A stretch of 64,000 nt of DNA, from positions 66,840,001-66,904,000 of the forward strand of contig JAZBRS010000074.1 of the NCBI GenBank assembly GCA_037176725.1, given 5' to 3'. Shown one piece after another: positions 1-12,778 of the stretch (within the stretch, counting starts at the first letter, position 1; every line of letters starts with the position of its first letter). The position numbers and the translations under genes are program-made. The notes beneath the pieces were generated by a model, which was not told the origin of the DNA, searched no databases, and saw only the letters and a program-made list of their open reading frames with translations. Origin of the DNA: Posidonia oceanica. Taxonomy: Eukaryota > Streptophyta > Magnoliopsida > Alismatales > Posidoniaceae.

Positions 1-3000
1 TCGGTCGATAAGTCCGAAACTTGTCGTACAACCTTTGCGGTCGATAGGTCCGAAACCAATCCTTTCCGGTCGATAAGTCCGTAACTTATCATCCAACCTT
101 CGCGGTCGATGGGTCCGAAACCTATCCGTTCCGGTCGTTAAGTCCGAAACTTATCATCCAACCTTTGCGGTCGATGGGTCTGAAACCAATCCTTTCCGGT
201 CGATAAGTACGTAACTTATCATCCAACCTTTGCGGTCGATGGTTCCGAAGCCTATCCATTCTGGTCGATAAGTCCGTAACTTATCATCCAACCTATACGG
301 TCGATGGGTCCGAAACCTATCCTTTCCGGTCGATAAGTCCGTAACATATCATCCAACCTTTGCGGTCGTTGGGTCCGAAAACTATCTTTCCGGTTGATAA
401 GTCCGTAACTTATCATCCAACTTTTGCGGTCGTTGGGTCTAAAACCTATCCATTCCGGTCGATAAGTCTGAAACATAACAACCAACCTTTGCGGTCGATG
501 GGTCCAAAACCTATCCTTTCCAGTCGATAACTCCGAAACTTATCATCCAACCATTGCAGTCGATTGGACCGAAACCTATCCTTCCCGGTCGATAGGTCCG
601 TAACTTTTCATCCAACCTTTGCGGTCGATGGGTCCGAAACCTACCCTTTCCGGTCGTTAAGTCCGAAACTTATCGTCCAACCTTTGCGGTTGATGGGTTC
701 AATACCTATCCTTTCCGGTCGATAAGTCCGTAACTTATCATCCAACCGTTGCGGTCGATGGGTTCGAAACCTATCCTTTCCAGTCGATAAGTCCGAAACA
801 TATCATCCAACCATTGCGGTCGATGGGTCCGAAACCTATCCTTTCCGGTCGATAAGTCCGAAACTTGTCGTACAACCTTTGCGGTCGATAGGTCCGAAAC
901 CAATCCTTTCCGGTCGATAAGTCCGTAACTTATCATCCAACCTTCGCGGTCGATGGGTCCGAAACCTATCCTTTCCGGTCGATTTGTCCGAAACTTATCA
1001 TCCAACCTTTGCGGTCGATGGGTCCGAAACCAATCCTTTCCGGTCGATAAGTCCGTAACTTATCATCCAACCTTTGCGGTCGATGGGTCCGAAGCCCATC
1101 CATTCTGGTCGATAATTCCGTAACTTATCATCCAACCTATACGGTCGATGGGTCCGAAACCTATCCTTTCCGGTCGATGAGTCCGTAACATATCATCCAA
1201 CCTTTGCGGTCGTTGGGTCCGAAAACGATCTTTCCGGTTGATAAGTCCGTAACTTATCATCCAACCTTTGCGGTCGTTGGGTCCGAAACCTATCCATTCC
1301 GGTCGATAAGTCTGAAACATATCATCCAACCTTTGCGGTCGATGGGTCCAAAACCTATCCTTTCCATTCGATAAGTCCGAAACATATCATCCAACCTTGG
1401 CAGTCGATAGGACCGAAACCTATCCTTTCTGGTCGATAAGTCCGAAACTTATCATCAAACCTTTGCGGTCGATGGGTCCGAAACCTATCCATTCCGGTCG
1501 ATATGTCCGAAACTTATCATCCAACCTTTGCGGTCGATAGGTCCGAAACCTATCCTTTCCGGTCGATAAGTTCGTAACTTATCATCCAACCTTTGCGGTT
1601 GATTGGTCCGAAACCTATCCTTTCTGGTCGACATATCCATAACTTATCATCCAACCTTTGCGGTGGATGGGTCCGAAACCTATCCTTTCCGGTCGATAAG
1701 TCCGTAACTTATCATCCAACCTTTGCGGTCGATGGGTCCGAAACCTATCGTTTCAGGTCGATAAGTCAGAAACTTAACATCCAACCATTGTGGTCGATAG
1801 GTCCGAAACCTATCCTTTCCGGTCGATAAGTCCGAAACTTATCATCCAACCTTTGCGGTCGAAGGGTCCGAAACCGATCATTTCCGGTCGATAAGTCCGA
1901 AACTTATCATACATCCTTTGCGGTCGATAGGTCCGAAACCAATCCTTTCCGGTTGATATGTCCGTAACTTATCATCCAACCATTGCGGTCGAAGGGAACG
2001 AAACCTATCCTTTCCGGTTGATATGTCCGTAATTTATCATCCAACCATTGCGGTCAATGGGTCGGAAAACTATCCTTTCCGGTCGATAAGTCCGTAACTT
2101 ATCATCCAACCACTGCGGTCAATGAGTTCGAAACCTATCCTTTCAGGTCGATAAGTCCATAACTAATCATCCAACCTTTGCGGTCGATGGGTCCGAAACC
2201 CACCCTTTCCGGTCGATAAGTCCGAAACTTATCATCCAACCTTTACGGTCGATGGGTTCAAAACCTATCCTTTCCGGTCGATAAGTCAGTAACTTATCAT
2301 CCAACCGTTGCTGTCGATGGGTCCGAAACCTATCCTTTTCAGTCGATAAGTCCGAAACTTATCATCCAACCATTGCTGTTGATGGGTCCGAAACCGAAAC
2401 TTTTCGGTCGATAAGTCCGAAACTTATCATCCAACCATTGTGGTCGATAGGTCCGAAACCTATCCTTTCCGGTGGATAAGTCTGAAACTTATCATCCATC
2501 CATTGCGGTCGATGGGTCCGAAACCTATCCTTTCCGGTCGATAAGTCCGAAACTTATCATACAACCTTCGCGGTCGATAGGTCCGAAACCAATCCTTTCC
2601 GGTCGATAAGTCCGTAACTTATCATCCAACCTTTGCGGTCGATGGGTCCGAAACCAATCCTTTCCGGTCGTTACGTCTGAAACTTATCATCCAACCTTTG
2701 CGGTCGATAGGTCCGAAACCTTTCCATTCCGGTCGATAGGTCCGAAACCTATCCTTTCCGGTCGATTAGTACGGAACTAATCATCCAACCTATGGGTCGA
2801 TGGGTCTGAAACCTATCCTTTCCGGTCGATCAGTCCGAAACTTGTCATCCAACCTTTGCTGTCGATAGGTCCGAAACTTATCCACTCCGGTCGATAAGTC
2901 AGTAACTTATCTTCCAACCTTTGCGGTCAATGGATCCGAAACCTATCCTTTCCGTTCGTTTAGTCCGTAACATATCATCCAACCTTTGCAGTCGATGGGA

Positions 3001-3648
3001 CCGAAACCTATCCTTTCTGGTCGATAAGTCCGAAACTAATCATCCAACCTTTGCGGTCGATGGGTCCGAAACCTATCCTTTCCGGTCGATAAGTCCGAAA
3101 CTTATCATCCAACCTTTGCGGTCGATAGGTCCGAAACCTATCCTTTCCGGTCGATAAGTCCGTAGCGTATCATTCAACCTTTCCGGTCGATAAGTCCGAA
3201 ACATATCCACAACTTATCATCCAACCTTTGCGGTCGATGGGTCCGAAACCTATCCTTTCTGGTCGATAAGTTCGTAACTTATCATCCAACCTTTGCGGTC
3301 GATGGGTCCGAAACTTATCATTTCCGGTCAATAAGTCCGTAACTTATCATCCATCCTCTGCGGTCAATAAGTTCGAAACCTATCCTTTCCGGTCGATAAG
3401 TCCGTAACTTATCATCCAACCTTGGCGGTCGATGGGTCCGAAAGCTAACCTTTCTGGTCGTTAAGTCCGAAACATATCATCCGATCTTTGCGGTCGATGG
3501 GTTCAATACCTATCCTTTCCGGTCGATAAGTCCGTAACTTATCATCCAACCATTGCGGTCGGTGGGTCCGAAACCTATCCATTCCAGTCGATAAGTCCGA
3601 AACTTATCATCCAACCATTGTGGTCGATGGGTCCGAAACCTATCCTTA
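1..3648. repeat. Higher-order satellite block, copy 1 of the 3,648-bp repeat
   Basis: Position 1 aligns with position 3649 and the match continues, with scattered substitutions, for over 3.2 kb. Distinctive variants recur at this spacing: the GTCGTACAACC variant, the GATTAGTACGG variant at 2764 and 6412, and the truncated monomer ACATATCCACAAC near 3201 and 6849. The block itself contains an internal duplication with an 844-bp shift (position 3 aligns with 847). 844 bp is 13 monomers less one base, so small indels travel with the duplicated unit. Confidence 0.8.
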
Positions 3649-6600
3649 TCGGTCGATAAGTCCGAAACTTGTCGTACAACCTTTGCGGTCGATAGGTCCG
3701 GAACCAATCCTTTTCGGTCGATAAGTCCGTAACTTATCATCCAACCTTCGCTGTCGATGGGTCCGAAACCTATCCGTTCCGGTCGATAAGTCCGAAACTT
3801 ATCATCCAACCTTTGCGGTCGATGGGTCTGAAACCAATCCTTTCCGGTCGATAAGTCCGTAACTTATCATCCAACCTTCGCGGTCAATGGGTCCGAAGCC
3901 ATTCCATTCTGGTCGATAAGTCCGTAACTTATCATCCAACCTATACGGTCGATGGGTCCGAAACCTATCCTTTCCGGTCGATAAGTCCGTAACATATCAT
4001 CCAACCTTTGCGGTCGTTGGGTCCGAAAACTATCTTTCCGGTTGATAAGTCCGTAACTTATCTTCCAACCTTTGCGGTCGTTGGGTCTGAAACCTATCCA
4101 TTCCGGTCGATAAGTCTGAAACATAACATCCAACCTTTGCGGTCGATGGGTCCAAAACCTATCCTTTCCAGTCGATAACTCCGAAACTTATCATCCAACC
4201 TTTGCAGTCGATTGGACCGAAACCTATCCTTCCCGGTCGATAAGTCCGTAACTTTTCATCCAACCTTTGCGGTCGATGGGTCTGAAACCTACCCTTTCCG
4301 GTCGTTAAGTCCGAAACTTATCATCCAACCTTTGCGGTCGATGGGTTCAATACCTATCCTTTCCGGTCGATAAGTCCGTAACTTATCATCCAACCGTTGC
4401 TGTCGATGGGTTCGAAACCTATCCATTCCAGTCGATAAGTCCGAAACAAATCAACCAACCATTGCGGTCGATGGGTCCGAAACCTATCCTTTCCGGTCGA
4501 TAAGTCCAAAACTTGTCGTACAACCTTTGCGGTCGATAGGTCCGAAACCAATCCTTTCCGGTCGATAAGTCCGTAACTTATCATCCAACCATCGCGGTCG
4601 ATGGGTCCGAAACCTATCCTTTCCGGTCGATTTGTCCGAAACTTATCATCCAACCTTTGCGGTCGATGGGTCCGAAACCAATCCTTTCCGGTCGATAAGT
4701 CCGTAACTTATCATCCAACCTTTGCGGTCGATGGGTCCGAAGCCCATCCATTCTGGTCGATAATTCCGTAACTTATCATCCAACCTATACGGTCGATGGG
4801 TCCGAAACCTATCCTTTCCTGTCGATAAGTCCGTAACATATCATCCAACCTTTGCGGTCGTTGGGTCCGAAAACGATCTTTCCGGTTGATAAGTCCGTAA
4901 CTTATCATCCAACCTTTGCGGTCGTTGGGTCCGAAACCTATCCATTCCGTTCGAAAAGTCTGAAACATATCATCCAACCGTTGCGGTCGATGGGTCCAAA
5001 ACCTATCCTTTCCATTCGATAAGTCCGAAACATATCTTCCAACCTTGGCAGTCGATAGGACCGAAACCTATCCTTTCCGGTCGATAAGTCCGAAACTTGT
5101 CATCAAACCTTTGCGGTCGATGGGTCCGAAACCTATCCTTTCCGGTCGATATGTCCGAAACTTATCATCCAACCTTTGCGGTCGATAGGTCCGAAACCTA
5201 TCCTTTCCGGTCGATAAGTTCGTAACTTATCATCCAACCTTTGCGGTTGATTGGTCCGAAACCTATCCTTTCTGGTCGACATATCCAAAACTTATCATCC
5301 AACCTTTGCGGTCGATGGGTACGAAACCTATCCTTTCCGATCGATAAGTCCGTAACTTATCATCCAACCTTTGCGGTCGATGGGTCCGAAACCTATCGTT
5401 TCAGGTCGATAAGTCTGAAACTTAACATCCAACCATTGTGGTCGATAGGTCCGAAACCTATCCTTTCCGGTCGATAAGTCCGAAACTTATCATCCAAGCT
5501 TTGCGGTCGAAGGGTCCGAAACAGATCATTTCCGGTCGATAAGTCCGAAACTTATCATACAACCATTGCGGTCGATAGGTCCGAAACCAATCCTTTCCGG
5601 TTGATATGTCCGTAACTTATCATCCAACCATTGCGGTCGATGGGTACGAAACCTATCCTTTCCGGTCGATATGTCCGTAATTTATCATCCAACCATTGCG
5701 GTCAATGGGTCGGAAAACTATCCTTTCCGGTCGATAAGTCTGTAACTTGTCATCCAACCACTGCGGTCAATGAGTTCGAAACCTATCCTTTCAGGTCGAT
5801 AAGTCCATAACTAATCATCCAACCTTTGCGGTCGATGGGTCAAAAACCCACCCTTTCCGGTCGATAAGTCTGAAACTTATCATCCAACCTTTACGGTCGA
5901 TGGGTTCAAAACCTATCCTCTCCGGTCGATAAGTCAGTAACTTATCATCCAACCGTTGCTGTCGATGGGTCCGAAACCTATCCTTTTCAGTCGAAAAGTC
6001 CGAAACTTATCATCCAACCATTGCTGTTGATGGGTCCGAAACCGAAACTTTTCGGTCGATAAGTCCGAAACTTATCATCCAACCATTGTGGTCGATAGGT
6101 CCGAAACCTATCCTTTCCGGTGGATAAGTCTGAAACTTATCATCCATCCATTGCGGTCGATGGGTCCGAAACCTATCTTTTCCGGTCGATAAGTCCGAAA
6201 CTTATCATACAACCTTCGCAGTCGATAGGTCCGAAACCTATCCTTTCCGGTCGATAAGTCCGTAACTTATCATCCAACCTTTGCGGTCGATGGGTCCGAA
6301 ACCAATCCTTTCCGGTCGTTACGTCTGAAACTTATCATCCAACCTTTGCGGTCGGTAGGTCCGAAACCTTTCCATTCCGGTCGATAGGTCCGAAACCTAT
6401 CCTTTCCGGTCGATTAGTACGGAACTAATCATCCAACCTATGGGTCGATGGGTCTGAAACCTATCCTTTCGTGTCGATCAGTCAGAAACTTATCATCCAA
6501 CCTTTGCTGTTGATAGGTCCGAAACTTATCCACTCCGGTCGATAAGTCAGTAACTTATCTTCCAACCTTTGCGGTCGATGGATCCGAAACCTATCCTTTC

Positions 6601-6880
6601 TGTTCGTTAAGTCCGTAACTTATCATCCAACCTTTGCAGTCGATGGGACCGAAACCTATCCTTTCTGGTCGATAAGTCCGAAACTAATCATCCAACCTTT
6701 GCGGTCGATGGGTCCGAAACCTATCCTTTCCGGTCGATAAGTCTGAAACTTATCATCCAACCTTTGCGGTCGATAGGTCCGAAACCTATCCTTTCCGGTC
6801 GATAAGTCCGTAACGTATCATCCAACCTTTCCGGTCGGTATGTCCGAAACATATCCACAACTTATCATCCAACCATTGCG
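3649..6880. repeat. Higher-order satellite block, copy 2 of the 3,648-bp repeat
   Basis: Second copy of the block beginning at position 1, with the same internal 844-bp duplication (3510/4354 and 3867/4711 pairs). Similarity to copy 1 is lost just after the truncated-monomer marker near 6849, where the sequence switches to the next block type. The right end is approximate. Confidence 0.75.
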
Positions 6881-9000
6881 GTCGATGGGTCCGAAGCCTA
6901 TCCATTCTGGTCGATAAGTCCGTAACTTATCATCCAACCTATACGGTCGATGGGTCTGAAACCAATCCTTTCCGGTCGATAAGTCCGTAACATATCATCC
7001 AACCTTTGCGGTCGTTGGGTCCGAAAACTATCTTTCCGGTTGATAAGTCCGTAAATTATCATCCAACCTTTGCGGTCGTTGGTCCGAAAACTATCTTTCC
7101 GTTTGATAAGTCCGTAAATTGTCATCCAACCTTTGCGGTCGTTGGGTCCGAAACCTATCCATTCCGGTCGATAAGCCGGAAACTTATCATCCAACCTATG
7201 CGGTCGATGGGTCCAAAACCTATCCTTTCCAGTCGATAAGTCCGAAACTTATCATCCATCCGTTGCAGTCGATTGGACCGAAACCTATCCATTCCGGTCG
7301 ATAAGTCCGAAACATATCATCCAACCTTTGCAGTCGATGGGTCCGAAACCTATCCTTTCCGGTCGATAAGTCCGAAACTTATCATCCAAACTTTGCGGTC
7401 GATAGGTCCGAAACCTATCCTTTCCGGTCGATAAGTCCGTAACTTATCATCCAACCTTTGCGGTCGATAGGTCCGAAACCTATCCTTTCTGGTCGACATA
7501 TCCATAACTTATCATCCAACCTTTGCGGTCGATGGGTCCGTAACCTATCCTTTCCGGTCGATAAGTCCGTAACTTATCATCCAACATTTGCGGTCGATGG
7601 GTCCGAAACCTATCGTTTCTGGTCGATAAGTCCGAAACTTAACATCCAAACATTGTGGTCGATAGGTCCGAAACCTATCCTTTTCGGTCGATTAGTCCGA
7701 AACTTATCATCCAACCTTTGCGGTCGATGGGTCCGAAACCAATCATTTCCGGTCGATAAGTCCGAAACTTATCATACAACCTTTGCGGTCGATAGGTCCG
7801 AAACCTATCCTTTCCGGTCGATAAGTCCGTAACTTATCATCCAACCTTTGCGGTCGATGGGTCCGAAACCTATCCTTTCCGGTCGATAAGTCCGTAATTT
7901 ATCATCCAACCATTGCGGTCGATGGGTCCGAAAACTATCCTTTCGGGTCGGTATGTCCGTAACTTATCATCCAACCTCTGCGGTCAATGAGTTCGAAACC
8001 TATCCTTTCCGGTCGATATGTCCGTAACTTATCATCCAACCTTTGCGGTCGATGGGTCCGAAACCCACCCTTTCCGGTCGATAAGTCCGAAACTTATCAT
8101 CCAACCTTTACGGTCGACGGGTTCAAAACCTATCCTATCCGGTCGATAAGTCCGTAACTTATCATCCAACCATTGCTGTCGATGTGTCCGAAACCTATCC
8201 TTTCCAGTCGATAAGTCCGAAACTTATCATCCAACCATCGCGTTCGATGGGTCCGAAACCTATCCTTTTCGGTCGATAAGTCCGAAACATATCATCCAAC
8301 CTTTGTGGTCGATAGGTCCGAAACCTATCCTTTCCGGTCGATAAGTTTGAAACTTATCATCCATCCATTGCGGTCGATGGGTCCGAAACATATCCTTTCC
8401 GGTCGATAAGTCCGAAACATATCATACAACCTTTGCGGTCGATGGGTCCGTAACCAATCCTTTCCGGTCGTTATGTCCGAAACTTATCATCCAACTTTTG
8501 CGGTCGATAGGTCCGTAACCTATCCATTCCGGTCAATAGGTCCGAAACCTATCCTTTCCGGTCGATTAGTACGGAACTTATCATCCAACCTATGGGTCGA
8601 TGGATCTGAAACCTATCCTTTCCGGTCGATCAGTCCGAAACTTATCATCCAACCTTTGCAGTCGATAGGTCCGAAACCTATCCTCTCCGGTCGATAAGTC
8701 CGTAACTTATCTTCCAACCTTTGCGGTCGATGGGTCCGAAACCTATCCTTTCCGGTCGATAAGTCCGTAACTTATCATCCAACCTTTGCCGTCGATGGGA
8801 CCGAAACCTATCCTTTCCGGTCGATAAGTCCGAAACTTATCATCCAACCTTTGCGGTCGATGGGTCCGAAACCTATCCTTTCCGGTCGATAAGTCCGAAA
8901 CTTATCATCCAACCTTTGCGGTCGATAGGTCCGAAACCTATCCTCTCCGGTCGATAAGTCTGTAACGTATCATCCAACCTTTCCGGTCGATAAGTCCGAA
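6849..9000. repeat. Higher-order satellite block, copy 1 of the 2,152-bp repeat
   Basis: Starts at the ACATATCCACAAC truncated monomer and matches the sequence 2,152 bp downstream. Shared variants include the doubled unit containing TCCGAAAACTATCTTTCCGG (7020-7130 and 9172-9282), the GACATATCCATAAC variant, and the GATTAGTACGG monomer near 8571 and 10714. Confidence 0.75.
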
Positions 9001-12000
9001 ACATATCCACAACTTATCATCCAACCTTTGCGGTCGATGGGTCCGAAGCCTATCCATTCTGGTCGATAAGTCCGTAACTTATCATCCAATGTATACGGTC
9101 GATGGGTCTGAAACCAATCCTTTCCGGTCGATAAGTCCGTAACATATCATCCAACCTTTGCGGTCGTTGGGTCCGAAAACTATCTTTCCGGTTGATAAGT
9201 CCGTAAATTATCATCCAACCTTTGCGGTCGTTGGTCCGAAAACTATCTTTCCGGTTGATAAGTCCGTAAATTATCATCCAACCTTTGCGGTCGTTGGGTC
9301 CGAAACCTATCCATTCCGATCGATAAGTCGGAAACTTATCATCCAACCTTTGCGGTCGATGGGTCCAAAACCTATCCTTTCCAGTCGATAAGTCCGAAAC
9401 TTATCATCCATCCGTTGCAGTCGATTGGACCGAAACCTATCCATTCCGGTCGATAAGTCCGAAACATATCATCCAACCTTCGCAGTCGATGGGTCCGAAA
9501 CCTATCCTTTCCGGTCGATAAGTCCGAAACTTATCATCCAAACTTTGCGGTCGATAGGTCCGAAACCTATCCTTTCCGGTCGATAAGTCCGTAACTTATC
9601 ATCCAACCTTTGCGGTCGATAGGTCCGAAACCTATCCTTTCTGGTCGACATATCCATAACTTATCATCCAACCTTTGCGGTCGATGGGTCCGTAACCTAT
9701 CCTTTCCGGTCGATAAATCCGTAACTTATCATCCAACCTTTGCGGTCGATGGGTCCGAAACCTACCGTTTCAGATCGATAAGTCCGAAACTTAACATCCA
9801 AACATTGTGGTCGATAGGTCCGAGACCTATCCTTTTCGGTCGATTAGCCCGAAACTTATCATCCAACATTTGCGGTCGATGGGTCCGAAACCAATCATTT
9901 CCGGTCGATAAGTCCGAAACTTATCATACAACCTTTGCGGTCGATAGGTCCGAAACCTATCCTTTCCGGTCGATAAGTCCGTAACTTATCATCCAACCTT
10001 TGCGGTCGATGGGTCCGAAACCTATCCTTTCCGGTCGATAAGTCCGTAATTTATCATCCAACCATTGCGGTCGATGGGTCCGAAAACTATCCTTTCGGGT
10101 CGGTATGTCCGTAACTTATCATCCAACCTCAGCGGTCAATGAGTTCGAAACCTATCCTTTCCGGTCGATAAGTCCGTAACTTATCATCCAACCTTTGCGG
10201 TCGATGGGTCCGAAACCCAACCTTTCCGGTCGATAAGTACGAAACTTATCATCCAACCTTTACGGTCGACGGGTTCAAAACCTATCCTATCCGGTCGATA
10301 AGTCCGTAACTTATCATCCAACCATTGCTGTCGATGTGTCCGAAACCTATCCTTTCCAGTCGATAAGTCCGAAACTTATCATCCAACCATTGCGGTCGAT
10401 GGGTCCGAAACCTATCCTTTTCGGTCGATAAGTCCGAAACATATCATCCAACCTTTGTGGTCGATAGGTCCGAAACCTATCCTTTCCGGTCGATAAGTTT
10501 GAAACTTATCATCCATCCATTGCGGTCGATGGGTCCGAAACATATCCTTTCCGGTCGATAAGTCCGAAACTTATCATACAACCTTTGCGGTCGATGGGTC
10601 CGTAACCAATCCTTTCCGGTCGTTATGTCCGAAACTTATCATCCAACTTTTGCGGTCGATAGGTCCGTAACCTATCCATTCCGGTCGATAGGTCCGAAAC
10701 CTATCCTTTCCGGTCGATTAGTACGGAACTTATCATCCAACCAATGGGTCGATGGATCTGAAACCTATCCTTTCCGGTCGATCAGTCCGAAACTTATCAT
10801 CCAACCTTTGCAGTCGATAGGTCCGAAACCTATCCTCTCCGGTCGATAAGTCCGTAACTTATCTTCCAACCTTTGCGGTCGATGGGTCCGAAACCTATCC
10901 TTTCCGGTCGATAAGTCCGTAACTTATCATCCAACCTTTGCCGTCGATGGGACCGAAACCTATCCTTTCCGGTCGATAAGTCCGAAACTTATCATCCAAC
11001 CTTTGCGGTCGATGGGTCCGAAACCTATCCTTTCCGGTCGATAAGTCCGAAACTTATCATCCAACCTTTGCGGTCGATAGGTCCGAAACCTATCCTTTCC
11101 GGTCGATAAGTCCGTAACTTATCATCCAACCTTTGCGGTCGATGGGTCCGAAACCCACCCTTTCCGGTCGATAAGTCCGAAACATACCATCGAACCTTTA
11201 CGGTCGATGGGTTCAAAACCTATCCTTTCCGGATGACAAGTCCGTAACTTATCATCCAACCGTTGCAGTCGATGGGTCCGAAACCTATCCTTTCCAGTCG
11301 ATAAGTCCGAAACTTATCATCCAACCGTTGCTGTCGATGGGTCTGAAACCTATCCTTTTCGGTCGATAAGTCCGAAACTTATCATCCAACCGTTGTGGTC
11401 GATAGGTCCGAAACCTATCCTTTCCGGTCGATAAGTCTGAAACTTATCGTCCATCCATTGCGGTCGATGGGTCCGAAACCTATCATTTCCGGCCGATAAG
11501 TCCGAAACTTATCAAACCACCTTCGCGGTCGATAGGTCCGAAACCTATCCTTTCCGGTCGATAAGTCCGTAACTTATCATCCAACCTTTGCGGTCGATGG
11601 GTCCGAAACCTACCCTTTCCGGTCGTTAAGTCCGAAACTTATCATCCAACCTTTGCGGTCGGTAGGTCCGAAACCTATCCATTCCGGTCGATTAGTCCGA
11701 AACTTATCATCCAACATTTGCGGTCGATGGGTCCAAAACCAATCCTTTCCGGTCAATAAGTCCGTAACTTATCATCCATCCTTTGCAATCGATAGGTCCG
11801 AAACCTATCCATTCCAGTCGTTTAGTCCGAAACTTATCATCCAACCTTTGCGGTCGATAGGTCTGAATCCTATCCTTTCCGGTCGATTAGTACGAAACTT
11901 ATCATCCATCCTTTGGGTCGATGGGTCCGAAACCTATCCTTTCCGGTCGATTAGTCCAAAACTTATCATCCAGCCTTTGCGGTCGATAGGTCCGAAACCA

Positions 12001-12340
12001 ATCCTCTCCGGTCGATAAGTCCGTAACTTATCATCCAACCTTTGCCGTCGATGGGTCCGAAACCTATCCGTTCCGGTCGATAAGTCAGTAACTTATCATC
12101 CAACCAATGCGGTCGACGGGTCCGAAGCCTATCCTTTCTGGTCGATAAGTCCGTAACTTATCATCCAACCTCTGCGGTCGATTGGACCGAAACCTATCCT
12201 TTCCGGTCGATAAGTCCGTAACTTATCATCCAACCTTTGCGATCGATGGGTCCAAAACCTATCCTTTTCGGTCGATAAGTCCGTAATTTTTCATCCAACC
12301 TTTGCGGTCGATGGGTCCGAAACCTATCCTTTCCGGTCGA
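8845..12340. repeat. About 3.5-kb satellite segment, first copy (3,934-bp shift)
   Basis: Nearly identical to 12779-16274. Both contain the truncated marker (about 9001 and 12935), the GGATGACAAGTCC variant (11231 and 15165), the TATCAAACCACC variant and the GGTCGGTAGG monomer (11653 and 15587). Similarity ends near 12340/16274, so the copies are separated by about 440 bp of differently phased monomers. Confidence 0.75.
9001..11000. repeat. Higher-order satellite block, copy 2 of the 2,152-bp repeat
   Basis: Copy of 6849-8850. This copy is itself part of a larger, more recent duplication with a 3,934-bp shift: the 124-codon stretch at 9610-9984 is translated identically at 13544-13918, while the copy at 7458 differs at several residues. 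The right limit is approximate because the blocks overlap. Confidence 0.7.
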
Positions 12341-12778
12341 TAAGTCCGAAACTTATCATACAACCTTCGCAGTCGATAGGTCCGAAACCAATCCTTTCCG
12401 GTCGATAAGTCCGTAACTTATCATCCAACCTTTGCGGTCGATGGGTCCGAAACCAATCCTTTCCGGTCGTTACGTCTGAAACTTATCATCCAACCTTTGC
12501 GGTCGATAGGTCCGAAACCTTTCCATTCCGGTCGATAGGTCCGAAACCTATCCTTTCCGGTCGATTAGTACGGAACAAATCATCCAACCTATGGGTCGAT
12601 GGGTCTGAAACCTATCCTTTCCGGTCGATCAGTCCGAAACTTATCATCCAACCTTTGCTGTCGATAGGTCCGAAACTTATCCACTCCGGTCGATAAGTCA
12701 GTAACTTATCTTCCAACCTTTGCGGTCGATGGATCCGAAACCTATCCTTTCCGTTCGTTAAGTCCGTAACTAATCATC